Source: Cyclospora cayetanensis
Lineage: Eukaryota; Apicomplexa; Conoidasida; Eucoccidiorida; Eimeriidae
Assembly (NCBI RefSeq): GCF_002999335.1
Contig: NW_020312146.1
Coordinates: 1-64,000 of the forward strand
Length of the DNA stretch: 64,000 bases
Direction: 5' to 3'
Program-made: the position numbers and the translations under genes
Part shown: positions 32,790 to 45,320 of the stretch, one piece after another
How positions within the stretch are numbered: position 1 is the stretch's first letter
Layout: each line of letters starts with the position of its first letter
The notes under the pieces: model-generated
What the model saw: only the letters and a program-made list of their open reading frames with translations
Told to the model about the DNA's origin: nothing
Databases searched by the model: none

Positions 32790-34442
32790 ATTAACAACAT
32801 TAGAGGCGGATATGGCGAGGCCTTTCGGCCTCCGGAGGAGTCTCAGATTCCCCCCAAAACGCCGTCTATGCGGGCCGTGCGCAAGCACTCCGGCACCAGA
32901 GACGAAATCTACTCGGGCTTCCGGCCGTACTATGTCCGAGATAAAAAGCCCTATGTTGACGAAGTTATTCCCAGGTACGCTATGTGGACTCATGGAGAAC
33001 GGGCGGGCTGTTCCTCGTAGACAGGAGAAAAGCGAAGCACAGCAGCGGTCCGATACGCCATTCAGGAGTAGGGAAAGAGCACATGCAGGCTATCTGGCCC
33101 CGTCCGTCATCATGCACTTGTACGAGCGGTTACGGCTGAGAGTGACTAGACAGAGCTGCCAAGTCCAAAGGGTGAACTGGAGGGAAGGACCGGTTCAGGC
33201 AACGAGACCGAGTTTCTCGTGCTGCATAGAAAGCGACCTCCAGTACCCCTAATGCTAAATGGCCCCAATGCTCGTGTTATTTTTTCAGGTCCGGCGAGCC
33301 AAAGGAGGCCTCTAGTGCTTACCCCGTGTTCCCCAAGAAGAACCAGTTGATGCTGAGACCAAAGGAACGTACCTGGGATCGCTGGGGAACTACTGGTTTA
33401 ACAGCACCCCGCAAGTAAGTGGCCCAGAGACTGTTTCCTTGCCCCTAGAAGCAGCAGTTGCCGCTAACCACCTTTTGGGCCGCAGATGTTCTACTGTGTG
33501 GAAGAGCGTAAAGACGCGTCATGCATTTGGCTTTCACGCTGTTCAGGCGGACGTATCAGAGTCTTTCCGAACTCGCCAGCTGTTTCTCAAACCTCGAGGC
33601 TGAGGACCAAGACGACGTCATTAGCCTATTGCTGCTGTGTAGAAAGTGCGCTTGTTCATTCCCTGAGCCCGACCCGAAATTCTGGCTACTAATGAGGCCT
33701 GTGCTAAGCTATGGCCCTGTTGCTTTGCTCCTGTTAAGCCCAAGACGATGCCTGGGACTGCCTTGGGTGCGAGCCATGCGTAACACTTCAGGTGCTTGGG
33801 AGTCTGTATGCATATTGCTGCTGCAGGTTGGAGCAGCAGGTTGAGAAGCAGCACGTGGTGATAGACATGCTAGAGCACGATTTATCGGAGGCTCAAAAGG
33901 TTCTGAAGTTCCCGCCAGAATGGCGCTCTCTTGAAGGTCTTGACTTTGCAGGAATGGTGCCTTCAGGTAAAACAGTTGATTCTGCCTTCTTTCCGAAGTC
34001 TGCGTACCAGCGCTTCAGCGTGTGCTACCTCCGTCTGTACATGTGCGTGAGCTTGCTGGCCTAGATCTTCACACAAGATTCGTCGTAAGGTGTCTGGTGT
34101 GTCACTCGTGTTCTCCTACCAGATACTCCATTCCAGGCGACCGCCGCAACTCCCTTGTTCATCAAGAGTACGAGCTCTTTGCCCTCGAACGTCCCAGAGG
34201 ACCCTAACGCAAATTTCGGAGTAGGCGTCCCGCTGACAGGTCAGAGTAAGCCAACGCCAGCAACGCGTACCGCTCCAGCAACGGCAGGTGGAACTACACC
34301 AGCAGCAAAGCCGGTGGGAGCTGCTAAGCTTACACCGACCCCTGGAGTTGCAGCTGCAGACGGGCCCAAGAAGCCCCCTGCGGGGATGAAGCCTAGGGCA
34401 CCAGTACTGGGGGCTAAAAAGGTCACGTTCAAGAAAGCGTAG
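32790..34442 (+). CDS. Conserved-looking protein with coiled coil and Pro/Ala/Lys-rich tail, 5' end missing
   Basis: Function unknown. Five exons join in phase: 32790-32974, 33289-33414, 33547-33645, 33827-33966 and 34123-34442. The N-terminal part is rich in Tyr, Arg, Pro and Trp (GFRPYYVRDKKPYVDEVIPR, LMLRPKERTWDRWGTTGL). Then comes a coiled-coil stretch (LEAEDQDDVISLLLLCRK, LEQQVEKQHVVIDMLEHDLS), and last a tail of about 90 residues rich in Thr, Ala, Pro and Lys that ends KKVTFKKA. This build of ordered start, coil and basic low-complexity end is common in apicomplexan pellicle and cytoskeleton proteins, but that is only an impression. An alternative exon 33486-33603 (HAFGFHAVQADVSESFRTR then stop) would instead give a short protein. 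The start codon was not found. Confidence 0.6.
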
Positions 34443-36502
34443 TTCGGGACTGCCCGACATGAGCACGGCGGGTGGGCGCTAAACACGTGTTCACGTATCC
34501 GTTTGCTCACTCCGACAGTATCAGGCTGCTTTTGTTTGCCCAAGAGACACCCTACTTGCCTGTCTCGGCAGTGGGAAGTAACAACTTTGGGGCCACACCC
34601 GCGTTATTAATCTTTAGGCAGCTGCTGGACTGCCTGCAGCAACGGACGAGACCAACCCTCAGAGCAGCTGCAGTGCCTTTCAAATTTAGCGGCATTTGCA
34701 AAGGCAGGGGTAACAGCAAATGGGTTCTTGATTGCAGAGAACACAGGACGGAGCTGCTGCCAGATGTCGCCCCCCGGCGATACGTCCGTCATCCCTTCCT
34801 CCCCTAGCAGCAACGGCGGATGTGGAGTGAAAGCCAAGAGACATACCTATCCCTAATTTATGCCACTGACATCTTTGGGCAGGCCTGAAGGCAAGTGTGG
34901 CTGCCCCCAGAGGAGGGAGGGAAGTTGGTCTAAGCAGATTCGGCCAGCATTACGCGCCAATCAAGTAGGCGTATTTCTAGCTACAGCGATAGCCGGACCT
35001 GCTTTACATTTCCGGCTGTACTTATGATAGCCTCAGATGCCCCCGGAGGAACACTGAATGTCATTTAAAAAGCCGAATTGCATCTGCCTGGGGGCTAGCA
35101 AACGCATTATCGGGGAGCGAAGGGCTCCACGCTTCCCTCCAGTCCCTACCAGTGTGGGAACCGCGTGAACGCAGTCATTCTACGGAATCAATGTCGCAGA
35201 AAATTAAGTCAATGCAAAGTGAAGAACCGCGCCTCACTGGGCGTCAACGCCAAGGAAAGGATTTTCGATACGCTGCACACCGTCCACCGGAGAGATGAGG
35301 ACGATTGCGCTGCCCCGTGCCACAATGAGTCCCAAGGACCGCGTGGTATCCAAAAGCCGACTAGAGTCCTCGGGGTCTGCTCCACAAGCACAGCACTATC
35401 CCGCTGATGTTGTGTACACAAAAGTGTGCGAAAGGCATCTCTCCCTACTCACTTCGTAAAGGCGCTCCCACAAAACCCATGCCGCTTTCACAGGCGTGAA
35501 CAGAAGCCCAATTAAGACATGCGAGGGCACCAGGATAACCGCTAGTTCCACTCTGGGGAAGGGGGGTATAAGGGAAAAGGCACGATAGCGATGTGGCCGC
35601 CCTCGGGTGAGAAGACGCCAGTTGCAGAGAAGATGCCGCTCGGCGAGACGGATTTGAGGGTTTAGAAAGCGGAGTCAGTGCACAAGGAGGGTCTCACCTC
35701 TTAGAAATTCCTCTGTATCGTCCAGCACCAGATTGCATACGGCGTCGTGGCCTTTAAGGGTTCCTTCCACTGCGAGCAAAAACCACCACAAATGGACGCA
35801 ACCTCTCTTTTGGACTGGTCATGCGACCATTCTCGCTCATACTCGGCGAGATTTTTAGCAGAGCAACAGCTCAACTTGGGGAACTACCAGGCAGATACCC
35901 GTAAAGTTCGGTGTCGAGAGCACGGTAAACTGTGCCAGGAGAGGCCCCTCCCATGGGCTGCCCTCATGAGCATGGGCGGCCAGTCATTACACTGCGATAA
36001 GTGGGCTGTAGATGTGGTGGAAAACGCTGGAGTACACCTTACCCTCTCGACCTCCCGAGAACTTAACTCGGACCTTCTTGTTAAGAAACTTGGAGGGGTC
36101 GATAACGGAGCGCGCATCCTTCGAAGCCATTTTTCATGCTTGAGAAAGAGATCAATGCAATGGAGGAAAAGCAATGCTTAGCAGACTAGGCTATTGGAAG
36201 GTCTGCTTGCCACTGCAGGGACGGCCGCAACTGCGAACCTACCGCTCTGTACTGAATAGGGCTTGCTTGAGGGAGCCTTCCTGGCGTCGGGGTGGCTGCT
36301 GCGGCGTGTCCTTCTTAAAGCAAACGCAGAGACTTTAGCGGCAGTTTACTTAGGACCCGAATTTCTCACAGTCCATCTAAGCAGTGTGCCATTCTGGGGC
36401 AGCCCGTGTGGACTCCGAACTTTGCCGCCTCGGACAGCGGCGCTAGTTTTTTAATCTCTAAAATACCTAACCGCAAAGGCTTTTCTCTCATGATCTGTGC
36501 AG
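34443..36502. other. Intergenic spacer upstream of mL46
   Basis: Open frames such as 35747-36181 plus (144 codons) and its antisense partner have no recognisable motif, and I do not call them. A first exon of the mL46 gene could lie within the last few hundred bases if translation does not begin at 36584. Confidence 0.45.
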
Positions 36503-36583
36503 GAAAACGTACTGGCAGAGTCCAAAGAATCGTATACCCAGGCAACGGCTCCATCCGCAGCAGCATCTGCGGTGCAAGCGGCG

Positions 36584-38543
36584 ATGGCGACAGTGCCGCC
36601 ACAACTGCACCCCTCCCGTGCCCTTGGCTGTATTCGTTGTTACTTTACCGCACTGCGCATAGCGGGTAATGCTACTCCAGATGCAGTGGCAGACACGCCG
36701 GCAACTGCTGGAACCGTATCTTGGGCAGCAACACCAGCCACCTTTTCTTCACAGCGGCAGCACTTCTCCGCATCTGTGGGGGGAAAGGCAGTGGCAGCCT
36801 CAGCAAAGGCAGCATCCCAGGCCGGTGTGTTGCGTGCGGGTACGCTGCTGCTGAATGACCCTCCCCCTGAATATGAAGTGTCGGTACATCGCGGGCTCAA
36901 AGTGCAGGCCTCCCTGATGTTGCAGCGACTTCCTCTGACCTACAAGGAACCTGAACATGAGCGGCAGTTTCGGCTCTACAAAGAAGAATGGGAGCGTTCA
37001 ACAGGCAACACCACGGTTCTGAGCGACGAGATAACGTACATGCAGCTGCCTGGGCATTTCTTAGAAACGCAGCAGCAGCAACAGCAGCGGGAGAAACAGC
37101 AGGAGAAAACAGGTGATGCGCAGGTGTCCGAGCTGGACATGCTGCTACAGCAGCAGGGGCTAACGTTGCAAAGGCACAAAACAAAGAGGCAGAAGCAGCA
37201 TCAGCAAGAGCAAGCCGTAAGCAGCCACTGTATTGCGCCCTAGCAGCAGTCCTAGAGGCCCATGGAAAGGTCACGTTGGGATTGGGCTTTTACTTGTGGC
37301 AACAACACCTGCCATAGATCGTGCATATGGTGTGCAGGCTGACTCTGGGAGTGCCGCATCAACAACAGGAGAGCGAGAGGAGCAGTCCCTCTCCCGAAGC
37401 CCAGAGAGGGTGCTGCTGCTCCTGGTGCGCTATGCCAACGGCTGGCAGTTGCCGGTAGAAGACAGAAGACATGGCCAAACAATGAGACAGGTCAGTTGTT
37501 GAGGCTATTAATTTTTCTGTACCCAACCCGGAGCGATGCGATGCCAAACGTCTACTAGTCCCTAATACCCTACCTGCAGTCGAAACCTTATCAAGGAACT
37601 AAGCTTGATTGCACATCGTGCCGAAAATACAAGGTGCCAGTTGTCAGCTCTCAGAGGCATGGCACTCACAGAGGCCATCACTCTAGGGGTCTGCTGAGAC
37701 TCTGTTCGTTGCTCTCATCACCGACTTTTCTGTGTACTTCTGCTTGTGTTGCGCTGTGCCTCCGCACCGCCTCTCTGTCGCCTAATTTCAGTAACAGTGC
37801 TCGCTTCACATGACTGTATAATTGCACAAGCTGCTGTTGCTGGCGGTTATGCTGCAGACTCTGGCGCGGCTATGCATGCAACAGCTGGGCTTGCGTGAAG
37901 CGCCTTTCATGGTCGGCTTTGCCCCGGCTGCAGTGCAGCACATCAGAAACAAACCAAGAGAAACCGTGCAAGGCCGTCAGGTGTGGCGTCAAGTTAATTT
38001 TAATCGTCTTTCTGCCACTCCTCCTCCTTTCTTACCCGCTGGACTGCTTTCTCTGTACCTGTCCATGGCACTCTGCCTCCCTGCCTGCGTGTGTATATGT
38101 GTGTACATGTGTCTTTGTGTCTGCATTCGCATGTGACTTATTTGTGTGTGCATGTGTGTGTACGTGTGTGTATGTGTGTACCTACTTCCTTTTCTGTGTT
38201 TTGATCGCATGCTGTACCTGATCGTGGTTGCGGTTGCTGGGGTGTCTCATGCCTTAGTCTGTCCCAAACTTCGTTAGCCGCTTGCATAGATGTGTCACTG
38301 CTCTCCCCCAACTCCGTTCCTCTTGAGTCATTTCGTTTGTCCTTGTACTGCTGAGTTGCACGTGCGTATCTCTCTCCGTAGGTGTTCTTCTATCGAGCTT
38401 ATCACGTATTCGGGCAGCCCCAGGTGTGTCCCCCCGCCAACAGCCCAGTATGCGACTGGGCGTGGTTGCCGGCAGAAGAAGCCAAGCATCGCATGTCTCT
38501 CAATGCTTTTAGTGCAATTAGGGATGCACTGTTGCTAGGCTGA
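36584..38543 (+). CDS. MRPL46: Mitochondrial large-subunit ribosomal protein mL46
   Basis: A component of the mitochondrial ribosome large subunit, a Nudix-fold protein without Nudix activity. Exons are 36584-37216, 37338-37490, 37858-37980 and 38382-38543; all junctions are phase 0 and give 356 residues. The family start block is QASLMLQRLPLTYKEPEHER, the middle RVLLLLVRYANGWQLPVEDR matches the strand-turn of the Nudix-like fold, and the end reads QVFFYRAYHVFGQ then DWAWLPAEEAKHRMSLNAF, as in human MRPL46. From the ATG at 36584 the first residues (MATVPPQLHPSRALGCIRCYF) look like a mitochondrial presequence; the frame is open upstream to a splice-like CAG at 36502, so an earlier start is possible. 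Gln-rich inserts (QQQQQQREKQQEK) are coccidian additions. Acceptor choice for exon 3 (37831 or 37858) is uncertain. Confidence 0.8.
38090..38185. repeat. GT-rich repeat in mL46 intron 3
   Basis: Irregular TGTG/TATG repeats within the intron 37981-38381. Similar CA/GT-rich stretches lie in other introns and spacers of this window. Confidence 0.8.
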
Positions 38544-41500
38544 TCTTCAGTGGAGTAGTAAGAGCAGCAGATGATGCAGTGGCTCTCGTGAAGGCCGTGC
38601 TGCTGCTGCTCTTCCCAACCTGGGCTGCAGCAGCATCAAGCTAGGTGGTCAAGGGTTGCTTTCCACCTCTGGCTTAGTGAGCCAATATGTGCATTACTAC
38701 GCTCTGCTCTCGGAGCTTCAGGTGCCCCATGCTGGTTAGTGCGCGTTGCGCCCTATAGGGGCAGCAAGATAGCATTTCGGGACTCCCCGCAGCGCACCTT
38801 GGGCGCAACCAGCCGCAATCGTCTCTGCCGTCGACTCAAATGCTGTTTTTGACACTGCCTATATAGCTGTCGCTATCAATGGCTTTGTAGCTGTGCATTC
38901 AATGCTTTTGCAATACGGCTTCCTACGGTTGGATGAATTGACCTGCTCTATGGGGAATCTCCACTACGTTTTGGAATGTTCCGTCAGTCTCCCCTTTTGT
39001 GTGCATCTACATCCGGCTGTATCCGCGAAGCGGCAGTTATGAGTCCAATTGGTAAAAGATTCTTACTTGCGATGAGCTGTTGTTCCATTGTGGCGTGCAA
39101 TTTGGAGTGCCTCGCGTTTTGGGTGTTTCTTGTCAAAGGGGACTCCATCAGGGTGGCTAATTTCATTTTTGTATTAAGGTTTCCCTTCACGAGTTTCACA
39201 ACAGAAAGGAGCAACCAAAGTGCTCACATCAGTTTATGGAATGCTCTTCGAAGGGATTAGCAGGCCTCAGGGTTAAGTTTAGAGCTCCCACTGCCTTTCG
39301 AGCCACGCCAGCAACCGCTTATGCAGAAAGACTCTAGTTTGAGTATATTAGCTCATTCCGGCATAGGCTTTAGCGCATTCGGCTTAGCGGGAGATTAGTA
39401 ATGGTGGCTACTTGAATGTATGGTGCCCGGCTGACGGTTCGATTTGGTGCTCCGGACACGGTATAGATGGTCATTATTTGTTAGCGTTTTCAATTATGGG
39501 TGTGTATATGCACCTTTACTGGACTATGGGGCATCTGCTTGTAGAAAACAACTAGGCTCATGGATGCGTTCCGTCGTCCATTGTGAGTCCTGTGGTTTCG
39601 AGGGCAAAGAGGGGGCGGTAGCCCGTTAAGTGAGAATGCACATTTAGGTCTTGAATCTTGCTGGAAAGCCAGCGGGAATTTTTACGTGAGTGGCTGTGCG
39701 GCGTTGAGAATGAACCGTAGCGGATGTGTTCGATGCCAACACAAATGGCGTGATACACTTTGACAGTCATCGTGGTTCACTTTTTATCTGGATGCATTTG
39801 TCGGGTATCCATTTTGAGGTATGGCTTAGCTTTACTAAGTGTCTACATTCGGTTTACATGTGGGCTATTTTGATGTGGTACGTGGCCGTTCAGACCGCGC
39901 CACTGCGGCTCGCTCTGTAACGGCTACCCCTCTTTCCCTTTTGCCTAACACCATGTTATTGCGGGGTGAGTGGGGCAATAATCTATCTGCTGGGAAACAG
40001 GACCTTTCAATAAGGATGCTGGATGGTTTTCAGATTGTGGATGGCCTTACGATATCAGATATGATTCTGCAGAAGGGGCAGATGGTTTGAGACCCAAACC
40101 TGAGAGAAGCAATGAGGTTGGCGGACCCAAAGTACAGAATGAATAAAAGAGCGAGAAAGTATGAAATTAAAGGCTGTTTTAGGCTGTACCAAGTCGAGCA
40201 GTGCGCAGCTAAATTCGCCATCTAAAGAAACACCAGAACTGGGCGCTTTTAAGCCAAATTACAGGTAAGCTTTAGGTGCCATAGCAATACGCGAACGGCC
40301 ACAGCAGTGGCACTGGCTTCGTATGCAAACATGAGAGAGCGAGTTTCTCACAGAAGACAGCTGTCACATTGGATGGAGTGCATCAATGGAGGCAACGACT
40401 GCACAGCATAGCCTGAGGAACAGGTCAGAAAACACATGCCGAGACAAAAAGTCTTTGGGGGAGAAAGCCTTGCATCTATCTGCGCCGAATCTTCACCTCA
40501 TGGCGCGGATTCAGAGATTAAAATGGAGAAGAACGTTTCTATCTTCATCCTGGTGCGTGACAGAAGGAACGCAATACTTGTACTGGGGCATATACCAAAA
40601 CTCGAAGCATTGCGACTGCAGCTACAAGGGCGGCAAAACTAGAGAAAGAAAGAGTCGTAGCAGCACAAATAGCAGTACTGAAAGAAGTAACAACGGTATC
40701 AGCAAAAGTAACAGTTAGCCCAACTTGCATAACCACAGGAAGCTTGTGGAGGGTGGGATGGCACATATATCAGTCACAGAGCTAGCAGTGGCACGAATAT
40801 AGACGCACGGCTAGCAGCAACAATGCCAGGAGGATTTGGTGTGTCAGACACAACAGCAGAGGTTGCGGCGGATTCATCGAAGGAAACAGCATTTCGTTAG
40901 TTCTCGCAGCGGGACTGTCTCCCTGCATCGGTCAATAACGCATGAAACTAGGACGTAGTCGCAAAAAGATTGCAGCTGTGCAATGCTACAGGTAAATCAA
41001 CAGAATTATCTCGTCAGACGACGCTGTTTTTATGCGAAATGTCACGAGAGAATACTCTATGTAACATAGAACAAGCGACTATGCATTTAGTCTCCTGGTT
41101 CACTACATGTTTGGTGAACAGTTCCTGTCATTAAAGTCTTCAATTAGGTCTCTACGAGCATCAACGTCTCAACCGAAGGCTGACATGCAATGAGAGCTGC
41201 ATTGGAAGTACTGCAGTCACCGAGGAAACAAACCGTGCTATCTCTATACCCCAGACCGTTTGCCACGTGTTCTTTTAGAGTCGTTTGAGGGATGTTCCGG
41301 TGCCTCACGCTTTTCATATGGCTTTATAGACAATTTGAGCATCACTGGAAAAGATTTTCTTAAGGTGATAAAGAATGGGTAGGCTTTCAACCTAACGCAG
41401 GGTCGTGTATAAGTGCGTTCAGGACAGAGCACTCACAGGCGGAAAAAGCTATCGAGTGTAGGCAGTTGGAAGATTGGCTTAGTGGAACCGGGCATGAATC

Positions 41501-43180
41501 TTCATCTAAAAGCGTAAAATTTGTTCGTCATGCAAGCCTTTGCATTCTCTGGTAGTGAGGGCACAAATAGAAGCTCGCTTCTACCCAAGAGAGCATTCAG
41601 GTGATGGAATAGGGAACAAGGCCGATCGACAAGACCGCAATTTTGCAAATTCAGCTTTTCCGTAGCTTTAAAAATTATTTTTAAAGCAACCGTTAGAAGA
41701 CGTTATGATATTGAGGAACTGTTTTGAATAGTTTTACCATCTGTTTGCTTTCGGGACATGGCTTCCTTTGACACTCACACAGGTTTGATTGTTATTAAGA
41801 TCAAAAAACCAATGCTTTTAGGATGACCGCTACAAGCAGGAGTAAGTACAAAGACTCATTAGTAAGTGTAGAGTCGCGCCCAAGATGTATGCGAGGAATG
41901 CCTTTCTAGCTTATCATGTGGTAGCCCTAGAGTGTCCATTGGGCTAAGTGTAAGAAGAGATCGTTTCTGGCTCCGTACGAGTTGAAATTTGGTCGGGGAA
42001 GAGAATCTGATTCTGGGCTCGAGGGATGGGCGTATTCCCCTGGGATTGCATGAAACGCTCCGTCTAGCGTCTCCGCAAGGAGCCACTTAACCCTAAGATG
42101 TGCGTTACTGGATGCTCTCCAAAAGAGCTCACACACTTTCTGCCAACGCCCAGCTCGGGTGTGCGTAGCTGCACTGCACGAAGCATCTCGCTCGCACACA
42201 TCCAACTGTTCGATATGGGAGGGAGCGATTACGGTACTCTGCACCTAATAGGATACGAGCGCACTAACCGACTGGTCAATCCCTTACTAATTCTGAGCTG
42301 AATATAAAAAAAGGGCAAAATTCAATTGTACGATGGCCTGCTACAGAGCACCTTGAAGGCAACTACGCAAAACCCCTCGGTTACTGGCCCAAAGGTGGGC
42401 ATTCGAGAGCCTTGGATCAAAGGACTGTTTTGGCGTAGTTCTAAAGTCCCGGCGGGTAGCCATGAAGTGAATCCGTGTGAAACAGATCGTAAGCTGGAAC
42501 TCTGAGCCGGTCAGCGCTGCCTGCTTACGCACTCGCCTGCGGCGTGTGTCTAGGGTTGCAAAAAAAGGAACCCTCCACCACTCATAGTAACATCGATGCA
42601 AAAACTGTGAGTTTCAAATAATCGGAAAGATAACGAGTTATGAGAGCGTTTTTCGCAGCAGTCTATATCAAGCAGTTTACTCATTGAAGAAAAGCACCGA
42701 ATTTGGACGAACGTGGAATAGCTGCTCCCCACAGTACTCATGTCCACCGACTATCAGATTAGCGACTTGTAGACGATACGTGGTTGTAAGATGACCGTGA
42801 ACAAGCAGAATGGACCGAAATGCACCCCATTAGACAGCTGGCACTTTTGATGTGGGTGTACCATGGCCAACGACGATTGGAATATGGACGAATATGAAGG
42901 TTATATACATGGCCCTTATCACTGATTCTTGGCGTTTTCATTATCTAAAGTGCGTTTCACCAATCTACTTGGTTACGGAATCGTTCGTAGGCGCCCGTCG
43001 TTTCTCGGGAGCATGGGGGCTCATGGGGCTTTAAGGGCCCCCGTGGACTGTCCCCTGCCAACTCCTGTCCGGATTTGGCATTTACGTACTGTTCTATTGG
43101 AGTTCACATGCTTCAGATGCAGCATTGTCGCGGCAACACAATCCCCCAGAGTGCTTAGTCGCAGCTGCTCTCAGAACAAA
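38544..43180. other. Gene-poor A+T-richer spacer with a retroelement relic
   Basis: About 4.6 kb without a supportable gene. Open frames are short and lack motifs. A probable Ty3/gypsy RNase H to integrase-linker relic lies at about 39650-40220. The last 500 bases should contain the succinyl-CoA ligase promoter. Confidence 0.5.
39650..40222 (+). mobile_element. Probable Ty3/gypsy RNase H/integrase-linker relic
   Basis: Frame-broken translations follow the order seen at the RNase H end of Ty3/gypsy polyproteins. A block NFYVSGCAALRM resembles the ERNYxxxExEALA segment. KWRDTL resembles the WRHYL segment. GYFDVVRGRSDRATAARSV resembles the FxxxYxPGxxNxxADALSR segment that ends RNase H. DPNLREAMRLADPKYRMNKR followed by KYEIKGCFRLYQ resembles the linker leading to the integrase zinc-binding domain. 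Stops and frame changes interrupt it, so it is dead. The individual matches are weak; their order is the argument. Confidence 0.45.
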
Positions 43181-45320
43181 ATGGCGCTTGCCGCCAAGAG
43201 ACTCCTTTCTTCCTTCCGGACTCTGCGGGTGCGAATGCTGCTGTGTGTGTCACTAACTGCTTATATATATTGCTATACTTGGCCGTTCCTGACGCTCCTA
43301 AAGGTGTTGGGGTCCACTATCGTGTACGCATGCAGCAGGCTCTGGGGAGAGGCTCAGACTGAGGCCTAAACCAGGCGCGCCTTGCTCATTGAGCCACAAA
43401 TAACCATGAAATTTTCGTCCTTAATTATGCATCTAAGCATGCTTCTCCTGTATTCTGCACAAAGATGCCAAATCCCCCTCCATGCGTCTGCGGCTTCAGG
43501 GTTTTTCCTCTACAGCAAGGGTTTTCGTGGACCGCAATACCAAGGTTATCTGCCAGGGTCTAACCGGCCACCAGGTGAGTAATATATACAGAGTTTGCAT
43601 GATGCAACGCCTTGGTTCGATGCGGTGATCTGTGGGTATATTTCAGTACTTTGAGGGCTAGTGAAGCGTTCTAGAAGGAGGGTTTCTTTCTGCGCTGCCC
43701 TTCTCATATTCTGCAGGGCAGCTTCCACAGTGAGCAGGCGCTGTTATATGGCACGCAACTCGTTGGCGGTGTCAATCCGACCAAAGGAGGAACCACCTGG
43801 AGCAGCTCTGATGGAAACTTCAAGTTGCCAGTGTTCAAGTCTGTGAAAGAGGTGCTGCTCCCGATACACAAGCAACGTGAAATGACATTCCTATTGATCC
43901 TTAGTCGTAATATGTACTATCACTCAGCGAGGAGCGTAGTACTGTTAAGCATCCGGGGGGTTGTTTACCCTCCAATTCCCATTATTTGCGTCCCGTTTGA
44001 ATGCCCCGCTGCAGGCAAAGGAGGCAACGGGCTGCCATGCTTCTGTGATCTTCGTGCCCCCCCCATTCGCCGCTTCTGCGATTCTTGATTGCGTCGAGGC
44101 TGGCTTGGATTTGGCAGTTTGTATCACTGAGGGCATTCCCCAGCACGACATGGCCATGGTCAAGAAACGGCTTAGCCAGCAGAGCACCACGCGCCTCATC
44201 GGACCCAACTGCCCAGGCATAATCAAACCAGGCGAATGCAAAATTGGCATTATGCCCGGCTACATACATCAAAAGGGATGCATCGGTATAGCCTCTGCTG
44301 CAAGCTGACGCCGTGCCGCGAGCGACCTTTTTCACTTGTTGTTCTGCTTTCCCCCATGACCGAAAACTTCCGCTGCGCTAGATTCCATGCTGAAACAACA
44401 CTTCTAAGTGAGCTCGTGTGCGTGTCAGTCGTGTGATTTTGCACCAGGAATAGTTAGCCGGAGTGGTACGCTTACATATGAGGCGGTTAACCAGACAACG
44501 GAGGTTGGCTTGGGCCAGTCCACATGTGTGGGTATCGGCGGAGATCCCTTCAATGGCACTAACTTCATCGACTGCCTGGAGAAATTCGTCGCAGATCCTG
44601 AAACAAAAGGCAAGTCGGGCACTTGGAGTAGGGTAGACTGGCTTGGGGCTCCCTTCCCCTCGACAGGCACAACACCCTAGTTGGCGCGTTCTTTCCTAAT
44701 GCTGGATGTGCCGAACTACACTATATGGGGGTATTCCATGATCCTATTTGCATTTAAGGAATTTAACTGCCACTGTAATGGAATCGGACGAACGCCAAAG
44801 TCCTTATACTATTCATTGCACTGCATAGCAACAGAGGGGAGGTGTGTCGGGTGTCTGCAGGCATTGTAATGATTGGTGAAATAGGAGGATCCGCCGAGGA
44901 GGAAGCTGCCGAGTGGCTGAAAAGTAAGTCGCCTGTCGCTTTTGCACTCTTTTGAAACTGAGTGGCTGACTCGGCGGCGTTTTCCGTGTTGAGTTGAAGC
45001 TCGATGTATATCCCTTTTCCCCTGTTGTCTAGTAGCTTCGTTCGCCGTGTCACACCCTGCAGTCCACACCATGCGTTCCCGCTCCTTTGTGATATGCCGC
45101 AGAGCACAACTGTGGAAAGCCTGTGGTCTCGTTCATTGCGGGAGGAAGTGCCCCTCCTGGCAGGAGGATGGGTCATGCGGGTGCAATTGTCAGCGGCGGT
45201 AAAGGTACTGCTGCTGGGAAGGTTGCGGCCCTGCAAGACGCAGGCGTTGTGGTGGTAGAAAATCCAGCTAAGATCGGGGAGGCTATGCTGGAGGCCATGA
45301 GGGAAAAGGGCCTTGCATAA
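43181..45320 (+). CDS. SUCLG1: Succinyl-CoA ligase alpha subunit, mitochondrial
   Basis: TCA-cycle enzyme that converts succinyl-CoA and NDP to succinate and NTP together with the beta subunit, in the mitochondrial matrix. Seven exons in phase: 43181-43228, 43500-43574, 43717-43851, 44015-44285, 44448-44609, 44861-44923 and 45103-45320, giving 323 residues. Exon 1 supplies the start [16 protein letters not shown], a mitochondrial presequence. Exon 2 reads [18 protein letters not shown] (CoA-binding start), exon 3 [17 protein letters not shown], exon 4 [11 protein letters not shown] and [20 protein letters not shown], exon 5 SGTLTYEAV and [17 protein letters not shown]. The last exon has [16 protein letters not shown], with the His that is phosphorylated in the family. 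Intron 5 starts GCAAGT rather than GT and is otherwise a good GC-AG intron. Confidence 0.95.
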
